From positions 1 to 64,000 of the forward strand of contig CANTFL010000007.1 of NCBI GenBank assembly GCA_947650285.1: a DNA stretch of 64,000 nucleotides, given 5' to 3'. Positions 46,676 through 62,000 of the stretch are shown piece after piece. The DNA comes from Hyaloperonospora brassicae. Lineage: Eukaryota > Oomycota > Peronosporomycetes > Peronosporales > Peronosporaceae. A model generated the notes under the pieces. It was given only the letters and a program-made list of their open reading frames with translations, ran no database searches and was not told the DNA's origin. A program made the translations under genes and the position numbers. How positions within the stretch are numbered: position 1 is the first letter of the stretch; each line of letters opens with the position of its first letter.

Positions 46676-47669
46676 TGCTTCTCATTGGGGTACTTACATC
46701 TACAGCTAAACTAGTGCTTACTCGCATCTGGATCTCCTGCCCACAGTTCTCGAACGCTTCACCACACTCTCGTACCACTATCCTTTTCTCAATTACTTTA
46801 GATATGCCGATAATCTTGTAAAGAAATGTTCCGTGAGTACCGTAGGGTATTGCAGTGAACGAATAGTCTAGAAGGGATCATATACAAAAGATGTTGTTAC
46901 AGAGCCTTACTTATTCCTCTTATTATAAGTTAGACTTGTGTGGCATTCCCGGGAACTGTATGATGCGCCATCCGAGGTAGACTACCTCTCGATATTGCAA
47001 GAGGGGTTAAGGTGGATTTGCTCCAATCACGTTGCGAGGTGTGACCTTGCATAATGTCGCAGAACAGATTTCTCTTTTTCATCCAGAAAACATTGTATTA
47101 TCATTGGATCCACTCATAATAGTCTTGTTTCAGACTTTATTGGTGTAAGAAAGCGTATGCGCAATATAACATATAGCGATTGAGAATTTTTTAGGTCGTT
47201 GCGAAGCAAAAAGGTATTCACAGAAAGCTCAATCGTGCGCATATTTGTTACGCGCGGTTAGATTATATGCTTTACCTTAGATTAGCTTATGGCTATCTGT
47301 GACTCAATCTGAGCAATGTGATTTCGAGCTCTCGTATTCCGATCTTCTTCTGATACTGTTTGTTGAATTGATAAAGCTGGTAAAACAATACTTTTGATCT
47401 CTCTATATTGATAATCGGTTGACTGATAAAGTATGTGCTGCAATCCCGATTAAGGCATAAATGACAGTATTTGTCGATGTTCTAAATGAGATACCAGCCT
47501 GATTCGTAGAAAACGGATATTATCATCGTCCCACTAAATAATATCCTCCGTTCCCGGCAACACCTGATGAGAAACACCATGTAATGGATTTCATCATAAA
47601 AATGACACCTAGTTTACTCTATAAGAACTTTGTAGATACGCTCATGTGTAAAATCGAGAGATGAGTTAC
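46676..47669. other. AT-rich stretch without recognisable genes
   Basis: No ORF of note and no repeats that I can see. Confidence 0.4.
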
Positions 47670-47930
47670 TTATAGGGTCATAAAACCCTTATATATAAGA
47701 CTAAAAATGATGAAGAGGTAATGGTAAAAAGTGTTGAAGTGAGACCCATCGTCATAGACTGTAGCATTATAAATTTGGTAACCGCCAGCATAGACATCAG
47801 GATCTAGCTCCTTCATTTGAGCAACTTCTCCAGCCCAAGTAGTGAGATAACGATATTTAGCATCGGTATGGGGCCGATCAAGTTTGGAGAAGCCCGAGCC
47901 AGCATGTACTTCGTCGAGACGCAGCCTCAT
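47670..47930 (-). CDS. Unassigned ORF, possible gene fragment (86 aa)
   Basis: Residues 1-65 have a protein-like composition with balanced charges and aromatic residues (SGFSKLDRPHTDAKYRYLTT, DPDVYAGGYQIYNATVYDDG). The last 20 residues are hydrophobic and look like read-through into non-coding AT-rich sequence. The underlying DNA is richer in GC than its surroundings. It may be an exon or an old fragment. The frame is closed by TAA nine codons before the Met. I do not recognise the family. Confidence 0.2.
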   Translation of the reverse strand: MRLRLDEVHAGSGFSKLDRPHTDAKYRYLTTWAGEVAQMKELDPDVYAGGYQIYNATVYDDGSHFNTFYHYLFIIFSLIYKGFMTL

Positions 47931-50900
47931 ATCGCTTCTAGGTACGTTGTTCCATTAGTGGAAGGTCTTTCTCGAATGCAATTCATAAAAGTGGCCCACT
48001 GTAGTCGATACAATTTTTCACCTTAGAGAAACTATGATTGACACAAGAAATGAACGTGGATCGAATATGATTATTTATTACGGTTTAAAGCACCACTGCT
48101 TCATGTATATCAAAACAATTTGCAGGTATGGTCAGCATATCGCTGGGTATGGATCGTGCCATCTGCGACTATACTTCATTGTACGTACACAAACACACTT
48201 AGATTTGCTTACAAAGTGCGTAGCAGAGGCGATATTTACAAATTTCTGCAAGTACGTCCTGAAAAAAGTGTTTGATTTCGTGGGTCCGTATAATGAGTAT
48301 AAATAGCCGTAGTGGCATCAGTGGGAGCTCTAAGTGAAGGATTAAGGGAATACGACTGCTTGAATTTACTAATAGAAACCATCACTGACATGGTTACATC
48401 GAAATAAAGTTTGATGCGCACACTATCCACCAGCTCATATAATGATTCCCGATTTTGGATGTTTGCGTAATCGTAATTTCACATTAGACTCTGTAGCGAT
48501 TGTAATAGACGCATAATGTCATAAAAATGGATTAAACATTCGCCAAAACATCATGCAGCTGTTCATAGAGAGAACCGATTCGCTCAATGCGTTAGTGGTG
48601 TATATAAGGCCGCTTTCGTTTTGCTGACTACATATTCATAGTTGCTGTTTATTCCGTTCGATTCACGTCTGATGCGCAATCGATAAAACGGTATCGTTTT
48701 CGGCACATATAACCCTAACTACTAATACATAAAGATACGTCAACATCACATATGATCATTTTCGGATCCCTATCCAGAATGAAGCTCATCCATATTACCC
48801 CTATTTTTGTCTACAACCTGGAAAGTACGTATCTTTGGATATGAAATAACTTGCGCTTAGGTACCCACAAATTGTAGATGGATTTTCAGTCTGGACACCA
48901 GGTATGCCGTGTTCCATCCTCCTCCGATTTAATTGGCTGCGTTTCCCATCGAAATCTTACATCGATTCATTGAAATTCGTCTGAATGGAACTGTGACGTC
49001 TCAGCGCTATACTTCGTCCTGCTATGTGGATCTATGTATAGCCTCCTTTAAGAAGAAATTACAGATGCTAATCGTCGGCTTTTGGTGCTCTTTGTTATAC
49101 CTTTATATGTTCTCATTGTGAGGGCACACCTTCATTAGGTAAAATAACTGTCGAGATACACCTACGATCGCTACCGATTTCTATGGCCCCATCGTGGCAT
49201 GTAATTGCAGCTTATTTGCGCAATGTCCGTCTGCCTTGTATCACCATCCATCCTATCTAGTCCGGAGACGTCGTCGTAGTCGTGCTGGCAGCCGCACCAT
49301 ATAAAATAATAGGACAAACAGGCGGTGGTATACTTTTCATTTCAAAGAAGGTGCGCCACAGATGTTATTGTTGTAGAAACGTATCGCATGCTCACTATTA
49401 AATGCCGATTGAGGTCATTTACACTGATATAATGTGCGAACGACCTGCATATTGAGAAGGGCGTCACCCATATAGCTTCGTTGGCGCGCAGCTCGCATTT
49501 TCTCACGTCAAATGAAGTAGATTGGACACTTCAAGAGTTGGTCCATAGAATGCAAATGTCGCAGATCGGAGTTTTCTAAGAACTGGTGTAAATGATGATG
49601 GGCGGGTATTGCACCTTTGACTGAGATAAATTTATCGCCGGCCAAGGCTTATGAATGAAATGTACAACCATAAATGACTTTTTACTTATATTTTTCGGTC
49701 CTTTTAAGCCCATGAACTATGAGGCGTTGTACAGGTGAAGGCCAGCTTAAAGATAGAATTGAGTCCTTGATGCATCTTAATACCGTATACGCGATCTCAC
49801 TTTGAATTACCCCGTCATTTCGCTAGCAAATATAAAACAAGGAGAAATACATATTTCCATCCAACACGATGCGTTGATCCGCTGCAATAATGTTTCGCAT
49901 CCGAAGCATAAATTCTCACGTTCGAGTGTTTCTAGAAGGCACATCTCGAAGAATACATCCTCTCGTTATGATGCGCCCATGACGCACTTGAATGGGAATG
50001 TATGCAATTAGCGTGCATAAATTAGTTCCGAGTCGTAAGCATCACGCCTTCCCCATTTACGATATATATGGCACAGTAGAAGAAATTAGAGGGTTCCCGT
50101 ACATCCAATTGGTGATCGGCTTTTGCGTACATAGCGTTTCGTTTCCTATTCGGCACACCTCGGACACGATCATTCTCGTGTAAACAATTACAAATGCGTG
50201 GATAATTTTTAACAAGCGGCGCATCTTAGGCTCGTTGACATCCGTGGTTTGCATATACTTGTAGGCATCTCGCCGTTTTGCCACTCTTGCAGTTTTTTTC
50301 ATTCGCCTAAAGTTTACTATCCTTATTCATGGGGGTAACGACCCACCAATCCACGATAAAGAGCCATCGTAGATAGATACAGATTATTCTATAAGTCAAT
50401 ACTCGTATCGACGGTATTTGGTAGAATTTTACGCCGCCCCACTACTGTGGGATCGTCCGTGCTGTCCATTACAAATTTCGAACCCGATCAAGTGATGAAA
50501 AGAATAGTTCAGATTCTCTAATTATTACCAAGGTAATATAATAAGTTAGATGCACGACGTAAAGGCAGTTACCACAACTTTCTTTACACAAATTACATTA
50601 CGCCGTAAACAAAAGGAACGTATAATTATCGTCATCCACGTATGTCAAATTACGGCATGATCGACTATGACCTCTTGTTTATGTTTAACCAGTTGATTAT
50701 CTGTACAGCTAAGGTCAAAAGAAATCGCTGTGGACGTATAGCGCATCCTCACTTATATACTACGGATTTGAGACGGACGTGAAGGTTTGAAAGTGCTAGC
50801 CGTAAGATAATCAAACTGAAAACCTCCAATATGGTCGCGTACATCAAACAAGCACGGACCTATGACATTAACAGATATTGAAATACGCCTTCACGTTTGT

Positions 50901-53900
50901 GAAGGTGGAATTTTATACAATACAAGAACGATGTAGCTCCACATTCAGCCTTGTATGACTTAAATGTCGTATTGAATATTAATTTTGAAAATTGTCGCAT
51001 ATATCAGGTTCACCTTCTTACATCACACCGACAGGATAGAATTCATGTAAAATTTTGATTTTTAGGCGAAATTTTAAATACTACATGCACGGATTATATC
51101 CTGTGACTATTTCTTGTAGTTTATATAAATACATATCGAAGCCAATAATGAGCCCGATCGATCGATCGTAGCCGCGCGCAATGGGTGACTAGTTTAAAGA
51201 TGCAGTTTGTCTTTCTATCGATGTACTAAGAAAGCTTTGACAGAATTTATATGAAGCATATTCATGATGTATATAGCATTGTTTTCTTTTCACCTTAGAT
51301 ATGCGTCAATACTTAAGTCTATTTTTTCACTTATGATTTTGCCAGGCAACGTGACACCTGCTCACAATTTGATCAGATTATGTTAGCATATACTTTTATT
51401 TGCATACTCAACATGCTCCGTTACACTTGACATTTCGTGGGCCGTCTAGCGATCACAAAATAATTCCCTATTTAAGTGTGCGTGAGGGACGTTTTGCGCT
51501 TCGCGTAATGTCTTCGTCTATATAAGTGATAGCGAATGGCTTTTTCTCATAATGGATTTTACAGTAAACGGCCCGTCCCGAAGATACATTTTTTCAATTT
51601 CAGGTTGAGCGAGTAAATGACATAGCTGAGAGATTTATGCATCAAAACTTGAAACGGCTGCATGAAATGTTACCTTGCATCACCATTAATATTTCCAATA
51701 GTCAGAGCCGCTGTAGAGAAAAGGCCAACATGTTATGCTGTTAATACAAAAGCATATTATTGATGCCTTTGAGGTGCTGACGCATGTGCGTCGAATCAAA
51801 AGATCAAAGTCAGAAGTCTTTTATAGATAATAAATCAAAGTGGAATTCTTGCTAAGATTGTTTGTTGAACTCAACAACGTCATCGAAGCTCGCCGCATCG
51901 ATGGTGGCATGATGAAGGTGAAGCATGTCTAACTATGGTGTACTTGCAAAATGCTGTAACCCTAATGATCGATATTAACGAGTCAAAAACTTATGAATCT
52001 TCGAATGAATTCCAGGATCGGCTCAGTCAATTTTTTGAGCCGCCACATGCCGAATAAGGGTTCGAGGTAAATTTCTATACTCAATGTAAGCTAATTGTAA
52101 TGTACACGCCAACGATTAACGCACGGTATCACGTGAGTTGTATCTTGTGTAGTCTCATCGATGAGAAAAACAAACTGATGATTCTTCAAAGGTCTTGCGG
52201 ATTGTCTCATCAAGACGTACCGATTCCGCCTGGAGATATATGCTTGACCATGGAATGTCAGTAGCGGAGCTAAATGGATTTGACTTGCGGAAAGCTCAAT
52301 TTTAGTCGTCATCCTATCGTCCACCGAGACAACAGAGAAGCTAAGTACATATCCCATTGACCTATAATATGCTTGTGTCGAGCTAATTTACTCTCGTGAT
52401 AACAGGCTGCTGAAAAATATAATAAGCGTCCAAAGTTAGTCCATTACGCATTCGAGTATAGTGCCCGATTCCAGTGCAACCGTAACACTAATTGGTGTAA
52501 ATAGGAGTCGACGAAATTATTATAAATGCAAATGTGAATTATATACGAAATTAAAACCGTGCATATAATTGTATAAAAAGCGATTGGAATTGCAAAGAAG
52601 GAGATCACTACAAATATTCTAGTATCAACGGAACTCACAGGATTATGGGATGATAAACAAAGGTTAATATTCATTTAGAGTCATTTCGCGGTGCAGACCC
52701 CTGTGGTGATACAGTATTCATCATCTTAACGTATCTGTATATTATGTCTTTCTTTGGCCCTCTCGCTGGAGGACTGAAGTGAAATGAAAAAGGTAACTAT
52801 CATGCTAGGCGCCTGAGGGATGGGGTCTTAAGTTCGCTAAGAGCGATACCCTCGATTAGATGAAACGTCGTACGTTGAAACACGTGCATCCGTAACGATA
52901 GATAAAATTGTACTGCGATTTCACTCACCGTGAAGATTTACAACACGTAGTGATATTATCTGACTGGATTAAGCAATGATACTTCGATCTAATTATATGA
53001 TTATCACTGAACACCAACTTACGATCCATGTAGAACCCAGAAGTATCATTATGTAACGATGACTGCCTCTTGTTCATTGCAGACAATGTCATGGATTTGT
53101 TGGAGCGTCAAGTGCCTGTAAAAATTCTATGAGCTAGGTTTGTTCGTTGTATGACCGAACATGTGATCATCGTGGTAGGCAGCCACACCGATTAGTTTAC
53201 ATCAGGCGGGTATATTCAAATTGAGGCAATACCTAAATTCCACTAGCAAATTTATTTTTTGTGGATCTGACATGGATGCATGACTAGAGGGTGGCATCTA
53301 AGAACAGGAAAAAGTGTTCCGTATTTATTGCAACACGGTAGTACGAGATCTGCTGGATAGTCGAACGTGAAGTATACATTTCTGGGGTTGAGATATACAT
53401 GCTAAGGGTCAAGAGGGAACAAGTCCCCGAAATAGAAGACAATAGGTCTTCGAGATCACAAAAAATGTTGAACGTCTGGCTTAATTATACATTATCGTGG
53501 GCGACAATTCGCTTTATTAAGTTGCACGTTCACAGTTGGCGTTGCAAAAAAAACCGTTGCCACCTTTTGAATCGACAAGGTCATTATAAGATATGAGCTG
53601 CAGCAAACTCAATGAATTCTGCGTGCTCTTTGCATATGAAAAGTGCGTCGACGCTTGTCTTTCATCCATGATATTTGCTCAAAACGAACGGATGCTCAGC
53701 AGTTCGTCTATGAAAAAAGTTTCTTGATGGTAAAGATCGAATCACGTAATATAAGTTTTCACCACTGGATCGCCAGATTAATAAAGCTTTTTATTAGGAT
53801 TTGAACTCATTCAGTTGTTTGCTTTATCGATCCGTGTCATACACGTCTACTAATAATAAAAGCACGCATCGTTAATTTGAGTAAAAATTGTTGTCATAAT

Positions 53901-56900
53901 TAAAGTCATGAAGCAGTGTCCACGACATCGTGATAGCGCCTTATAGGCGTTTAACTTGAGGTATTTTTAACTTCCCCGCATAGATTCCTTACCTTCCGTG
54001 CGCGCAAAGTTGCATGTATATGTTATAGTAAAATCATTTTATAAGTCATGTCGTGCGACAGTATTGGATGAGCGCCGACTCTGGTGATGTGATTAATCAT
54101 AACGCCACCTCTAAGAGTACCATCATCTCGTATATGTATACATTTAATAAATATTAGTAGACTTTTATGTGTAAACGGTTTTTTCGGCACATATCAGTGA
54201 CTATACCCCGTTGTATGCTCTGTTAACAACCTCTCATGTCTGAAGAGCATTTACCATTTAGTCGATGTAAGAAGCCGTGTTTTAAAATACTTTTAAGACT
54301 ATTTTAAGCGTTCGCTCCGGACCTTTGACGTTAAATGACGTATTATTTCATTAAGTCCTTCGTACGGAATGTTGGACAATGATGCTCATGATTAACTTTT
54401 CGTCGTAACTTATTAGCACGCGATGCAAGGTCAATGGAAGACGTATTTTATAGTGTAGGTTGCAATCAAATGCAAAAAGAAAGTGATATAGTACATACAA
54501 GAAGATGGAATCACGGAGAACGAGGAAACCTCCAGATGGAGGTATATATTGACTTCTTTTTCTGGCGAAAACTATACTGGCCAGGATCAGGACATATTTT
54601 CAGCATGAAGAGACTTACCTGAACTACATTGCTATACAAATCGGTGATAATACTTCATTATAAGCTGCAGATATGACGGACACTTTAACAGCTAATTCGA
54701 ACTGATTGGACGGATCTGTACGCAAAATTCAATGAGTGTATTATACGCGGCTAGAAAAAAAGAAACCCTCTTCGATGCATTGTTTCCCTGATCCGAAACA
54801 GATGAAATATATCACCGGATGACCTATTTCAAGCAATTTCACGGGGCAAAGGAATGTTTTTAGATCCGCTGTGTATTTTTAAATGACTCGCGCATCTACT
54901 TCACCACTAACATGCATACTTCTTGCTTACTGAATCTATGTACTAAGATGTTTCGAAATGCTGCTTCAAACCTTCTAAAGCGCTACTTTTCCAATGCAAG
55001 CAAATATTATAATGTTGCTGGTGTTGGATATTGCAGACTAAGACGTACCGCATTATATGGTCTCTTACACCATTGCTTTCAATTTTAAATGACTGCTTGC
55101 TCCTAATTTATACTTAGACGAACCAGTCGTCGCTTACTAACCGCTACTAATGCAAACAAATGGGCGGAATCACTTAAATCATGAGAAATCCTGTTTTGAG
55201 GTTTGTTTGGCTACACTTACGGCTTTCTTATTCGAAGAAAGACATCCTCATCGCGTCTAGGATACAAGCTTAAATACGCAGGGCCGTATACAATCGATAC
55301 CGCTCGCAAATAACGAATAGATGAATGTCGTCCCCACATATTGTAACTATTACACATATCTGAATCCAGGACGATATGGTGTTGTCGGTGGTGCGCTTTT
55401 GTGCCGGCTTAATTCCAACCCGGCTACCCAACATACTAGAGGTACTATCACACTCGTAATTGATAAAGACGATTGAACCAGTAAAAGAATTGCGTGATGA
55501 CGTATAGAAGCATACGTACTCGACGTGGATCTTGTGCGATAGAATAGATCACATATTGAATCCATAAACCTGCAAACCCTTCGGTCGGGAGTGTATCGGT
55601 CCAGTTTGGATCAATGCACGAAACGCGATGGCATATGGTATTACACAGCCATTGAAGAGAGACCACCGTGCCTTCATAGCCACTCATAATGATAATCGTC
55701 TTGCGGATCATGTCGGAGTGTCACGATGCACCTGCCAGCGGTCATAGTGGCCAATAAAAGGCTTTTCTCTCGGTCAGTCAATACTTTCATTGTCCACTAA
55801 AGTATGATTTGGTTCACCAATGCATCCTTACTTGTGAAATTTGTCAAAGGTAGAAGCCTATTCTCACTTTAGCGTCATTGCATCCTCCACTAGATTAGCT
55901 TGAGTGCTATTAGCACGTTCCGTTAAATTTATCTCCGTATTTTTTCACGAATACGATCGCAAGAAGACTGTAATTTTTGTGTTGTTGATAATTTTATCAA
56001 GGCAATCAATCCTGTTGCTTTTCCAAAGCCGATCGTATCCGAGCGCTGTTCTCGTGTTTTATCGAAACGATCTTTCGACCCCATGGTATACATCGCAGGT
56101 ACTGAATGAGACCCAAATTTACAGTGGAACGTTGACACCCAGTATTTAATTTCGTGGTGAACACTCGATCATGTCAGCTGATGAATATAATGAAGCATGC
56201 ATGCAGAACGCGCATATCACGTTTTAAGAATCATCAATCGTATTTTTTCTCGATAAATGAGTGTGATTTTGACGATGGTATAATTCTACATTTAGAACTA
56301 ATTGAATGTGTTCACAACGCATCCGCATTTCATATAAATTAAAATCTAGTTACGTTTCCCAACTCTAGTGTATTCTTACTATGGTTTAAAAGGGTATGAT
56401 CGATCGATCTATAATTGTTGTGGCTCTCATCCATACTGTTGACTTATAAAAAACCTTTTGAATTTTAGGCGTAGATAAAGCTTTTGCTTATTTATAAATT
56501 TTTAATAACAGCAGTGTAGATGTGCAATGAGCAACTTTCTTGACGACTAAGAAGATCATGATCCTGTATTGCGCTTAAAGCTGCGTCGGTATTTCAAGTG
56601 AGCGAATTAGCGGATACAATTTTGCTGACTCTACCTGATATAGCGCTTTAGTTGTAATACACAATCAAGGAAGTGGTAAATAAGCAAGAATTAACGCCAC
56701 AACATATAAGTATAGATTACTACCATCAATGCGAATGATTAGATCAAGTATCGATATTGTATCTACTAGAAATTTACAATGATGAGCAACCGTAGCAGCA
56801 AAGTGATACCTAATTTCGATGGACTGCTTCATGTGCTGAGCTGCTTGGCCACCGATTCACAATCAAATTTCCATGTAGGATAAAGTTGCACATAATCTAG

Positions 56901-58932
56901 CACGATAAACGTTTGTGTACGTACAGTAAATACCTGATAATCTTCCGATGAATACTAAGCGCTTAAACACAAGAACGCCAAATCCATTCTTAGGATCACG
57001 AGCCCGGTTCTTATTCTGGTCGTTTAAAAGTGAAGTTCTCTTCACGAGACGCAGTCTCCAGGTCGCCATGGTTATAAACATTGCACACATTAATTATTTG
57101 ACTAATAATTCAAATGTTATTGGATCGGTCATTGGACTGTCTACCGCAATGCGATCGAAGAAATCCAGTTATCTAGATAGAATTCTTCCTCTCATGTTTC
57201 AGATAGTCGCACAACTAATTTGTTACGTTACTACATATATGGCCAGGCCAGCAAGATCCGTCTAATCTTAGTATTTATACCACCTGATCCGCTGGTGAAT
57301 GAGCGCGGCGGTCCACACTATCACGTGAAAATTCATTGTTTCACCGCGATTTTATTGGATAAAAAGCGATCAAATTGGTTTTGAGCAAAACAAGCCGCCT
57401 TTGTCGCAGCGTGAAATGTCTCAATTTCAGTCAATTGTGGACAAGGAGGTTTTCATCAGTGCGTATGACAAGACTACATCGTCTTTAACATTAATTTATG
57501 TAAACTAGCACCGAGCGAGAATGCTGCATTGGTCTATTGTCAATATCGCTGGCAAATTGACAATTGTAAACGATTTAAATTAAATTATCGAATTTTGTAC
57601 ACCGATGTCGAATGTGTTGAGGAGTTGGAAGCTAATCTTGTAAAGACAAATTAATATCTTTACTAAAATAAATAAAATGATAATCGATCTTTGTATTGCT
57701 TTTGATACTCAGTATAAGTTGCATGGGTTGTATCGAGAGGATGTAAACCTTTTTTTGTGTGGGGCGAATCTTTACGAGCTATATCAGCTAATTTATTTGT
57801 ATTACTGAAGAGGCTTACTCCTCTTTCCTTCCCGCGGAAGAGAGCGCATTTCTTCTGGTAAGATTAATTATATTGTTGCTCTCGATACTACTATGAGCTC
57901 TTCGCGCGCTTTCTACCTTGAACCTTTATAAAATCGTGAATTCTCGGTGTAATAAATATTGCATTCGATGAAAATGTCTTGTCGTTCGCGACAAGCGGCA
58001 TATAAAAAGACGTGGTGCTTAGTAAAAACTTTTTTTGCGGAGCAATACGAAACACGATGATTAATGAATACTTCCTATCTTTTGTTAAGATAGTCGGACG
58101 TAGTTTCGTTGCGACAAGATCGATCGACTCCATCCCGTGATTCATGTCTGCGTCACCATGGCTCCTACGACGTGCTGATCTAGCTTGGAGCTTGCTTCTT
58201 ATACTCGTCGCGCTCACGAAAATGAGAATGACTTCGTTTTAATGAGATACATGGCCTATCAGAAGGCCTGAATATACCATGACACTTTGCTTCGGAGAAA
58301 ACACCCCGGTCTGTTTTATAAAATACAAATTGTGCAGTATCTTATAAGTCGAATTAGACACCCAAATACTCATTATACAGCATCGCGATACTGTTGCGAT
58401 ATACACTGCAGATCGAGTTACGCCTGCAGCATACGACTGATAGTCTATTGCGCGAGTCATAGTGGTCTTGAAGTGGACATGAACGGTCGCGCAGGAGCAC
58501 TCTTAATATGTTTTCCTACTAACTAAACATACATGTGAATTATGCAGTAAAAATTTTTTAAATGTGTGGTCCAATTACTAAGGGTCTATTTTTTATACAC
58601 GTGACCCATCGGAGCCCACTTGGCCAATGATGGACTCTTAACGTGACAATGGTCTAGCATAGAAAATAAAAGGAGGTGATCTTGCTACACGATACTAGTT
58701 GATTTCAATAACATGTGGTAAAGTGATAACGAGATTTTTAACGTTAAGTTTAGCTTAGGAGCCCACAGATCGCCAGTGTGGGCTAAGTCCGAAAAGGACT
58801 CTGATTGGAGGATACGAGCTGGGAAGGGTGGCTAACGATCGTGTACCAAACGTATCAGAACGCTAGATCGCTAGTGGAAAGGATAAGATATGTGGTCTGA
58901 TCCAGGATGATTACGTAATCTAAGACAAATTT
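47931..58932. other. 11-kb AT-rich gene-poor region
   Basis: No ORF exceeds 108 codons (57891-58217, minus). None shows a signal peptide with a promoter, a known motif or a convincing exon structure. There are two short runs of GATC (near 51157 and 56398). No large repeats are visible by eye. Genes with many short exons would be missed by this reading. Confidence 0.45.
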
Positions 58933-59043
58933 TACCAAAGATCGCGAGATCAACCAGAAAATCGCGGTATCACCCAGAGGTCACCCAGAGTTCACGAGAT
59001 CACTCAGAGATCACGAGATCTTCCAGAGATTGCGAGGTCCTGT
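58933..59043 (+). repeat. Degenerate 19-bp minisatellite (ATCRCGAGATCAYCCAGAG)
   Basis: About six periods such as ATCGCGAGATCAACCAGAA, TTCACGAGATCACTCAGAG and ATCACGAGATCTTCCAGAG, some shortened. The period equals that of the 46.5-kb repeat with about four added bases in the middle. Confidence 0.8.
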
Positions 59044-62000
59044 AGTCAGCTGCGTACAAGTCGGGTGTGGGCTACGCTAAGGTTCCGTAGAATGCGCACT
59101 TGGTGTAAGCTACATAAGTATAAGGGGCTATCTTATGTAGAGGAGACGTGTGGCACAAAAATTGTGTGATACATACAGGCCTAGCGATGAGTTAGTTATC
59201 GGGTTCGATTAGTTAACATTAAACAGAGTTCAATTTTCTTATAAGTACACGTGTCGACTCCTCTTCTGGGTTGGATCACTGGCCACCCGACGTCAAGAAA
59301 AGCTACATACTTAATCATGTGATATCCCTGGAATGTTCGTTCAGTAATCAGGGACACTCAACCAAAACCTCAACTGTGATTGGACGCAACAAACAAGTAA
59401 AGTCGTAGGGTGCACGATGGCGAGACGGCTCAAGTGGTCAGAAGGCTCGCGAATCAAGTATCTACTATATACAAAACGATCTCGTAGAGATTGAGGTGAC
59501 TCATATCGAGCACCTTACAAGTACACCCGCAATAGTGTGAAGGTTTACACACGACATCCCAATCTCAAACACGGTCAAGTTCGGCATCGACTCGTGTCCA
59601 CCTAGAACAGTGCTATACGCCCTACCGGCGGGTGCCCAATGTGATCAAAGTCTACAGCACGGCATCGGAGTACTCCCTCTGTTCAGCGGTCGTCAGGACG
59701 CCAGTGGAGAGTTGGTATCGACTCCTCAGTTGAGCGATTACGACTCCACCACAAAAATCATCCTAGCCGACATAATCATAAATGTTACGGATAATATTAT
59801 ATTGTGTGACTGATGTAAGCTACCATATCACATGAAAAAGCGTTTAATGAATGATAAAAATGCACGAGGGGTGGTGTTTCGATACGTAGAATTTGCGCTT
59901 GTGCCGCAAAGTTAATTTTTAAAGAGTTTCGAAACAGATTTCGATGATACGATTACATATACGACATGCAGTACTTTTTAAGTCAAAACAATATTCTCTA
60001 CTTTTTCTACTTACTTTGCAAGGCTCTTGTGTACGTACTATGTCAGACGCGTTCGTCTGCACTTTTTTCCTTATGATCAGCTTGTACAGTGTGCTGTACA
60101 AGGACAGTATTCTATTCCAGCAATGGTGCCAATAGTGAACAAATGGTAGCATTGTTAGATGCATCTTGTGCTTTACAAGCACAACATATGTATACATGAT
60201 GTATACTTTACCTTTAAGCACATGCATACTTAACCTATAACCAAATATAAAATACCATTGTTGTCATTGATATATATATATGTGGACTCTCAAGTGTAAC
60301 ATCAACAGAGATATCGCATTTTCGACGATCTATAAAAGTGGGCTCAGTCTTAAAAATAATATTATTTTAACAAAATCAAATTTCATTTTTCGCATATATA
60401 AAGAGTGATATTACAAGAACATTCTTGCCGCAGTGTAGTTTATTATAACAGCGCGAACATCACTATTCTTCTTTTTTTATGATTGTGATACATGTAAAAA
60501 AAACAATGCCATGTCATGTATGTTGCCAAAACTCTATTAGTTGAAAGGTCTTTATCCATTACATTATTAAGAGGATTCAAATATCATTTCACACAAAGCA
60601 TTGTGATCTCCTGCGTCGTAGGCAATACCTGCCTACTTTTCCAGCAATTTCCTGTCATTGCTAGCCTTATATGGATCATATTTATGTTTTAGGGCCTTCT
60701 TAGTAATCAATATAATGATACGCAGCTGCACGTTATCAAGTGAGTCTTTGATGACAGGGACTAAGTAATAATGTGAGGCATGACGCAGGATATGATCGAT
60801 ATGAAAGAGAAAGATCAGTTGATATCGTGTCGTTTGCACAAGATCTGGATTCATAAAGAGGTATGCATACAGGATGACTGTGGTTTTGGTATGTGCAATT
60901 GGCATTCGCGCGTGCATCTATTCCAATCGCACCATTCTATATGCACTCATGATATCCATTTATAATTATGAAAGCCCTAACGATATGCAAATGAAAAGAT
61001 ATTGATGCAAATTTTGTACTAACGAAGACGGCCAAGAAATTTTGCCCGTATGTAATCACCAAGACGATTAGATAGAATTAAGGAGTTTAGTAAGTATAGC
61101 TACCTAATATGGTGTGTTAATGTTTTCGAAAAGTTAAGGTAAGTGTTTTTGATCACGATCTGGAGAAAAATAGTGCTGCTCTATAATACATAGCAAAAAT
61201 GAATAATTGAAGCCACAAGACCAATCTTTAGATTGTGAATAAAATGGTCAGAGGTAAAATTTTATCTCGAAAAGACTTTCGAGCGTGCTAGACATACCCG
61301 AATAATTCTAAACTGTCACTTTATAAAGTCGTCATTTCATGGACATTTTTGCCTATAGATGTTTGAAATGGAAATTAAGAAATCTAGATTATCGGAGTTA
61401 GTCGATACAAATGTCGATTTATACGATCAAGTTTAGTTCTGGAGAACAAAATGGCATACATCTATTGGTTGCGGCATCCGGCATATAACAAGGGGCTTAT
61501 AAAACCTATGAAGTACAACCCTAGACATTCGACTCTATTTTTAGTTGGCATCTAATGAATATACTAGCAGGAAACACAAGCACAGGGCGTATAAAGTTAC
61601 ATCCGATGATGGATGGTGCACGAAAGTAATTAGAGTACAAAAAAGAGGTAGCGTAAGCTGCTAAAATATTTATAATTCGTTGGTGTGAATATAGGATACT
61701 GGATGTGAAATTAAATCTGCACTTTCTTATAAATGTCCAAATATTTGGCGTTGACACTGAATATTGTGATCTTATTTTACCTTTTTGAGTAGGAAATGAT
61801 ATGTTTTTCGTGGTATAAGTCTCGATGTGGATCAAGTGTTGTTAAGCGTCAAACTGAAATGAAACGAAAAGCAAAAGGTGAAGAGCACTGACTATATATA
61901 TAAATTTACAAAGAGGCCGTATCTATTTCTACCATCCATTAATGTAAAAATCATAACTTTTCGTACTCGTGATATACCATTACATTTTGACCTCGGGTGG

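Noticed and set aside
51155..51172. GATCGATCGATC runs (also near 56398)
   Set aside because: Short simple repeats without context, unrelated to the two minisatellites.
59410..59470. tRNA 5'-half-like stretch GGCTCAAGTGGTCAGAAGGC, considered as a SINE head
   Set aside because: No B-box follows within the expected distance and there is no second copy in the window.
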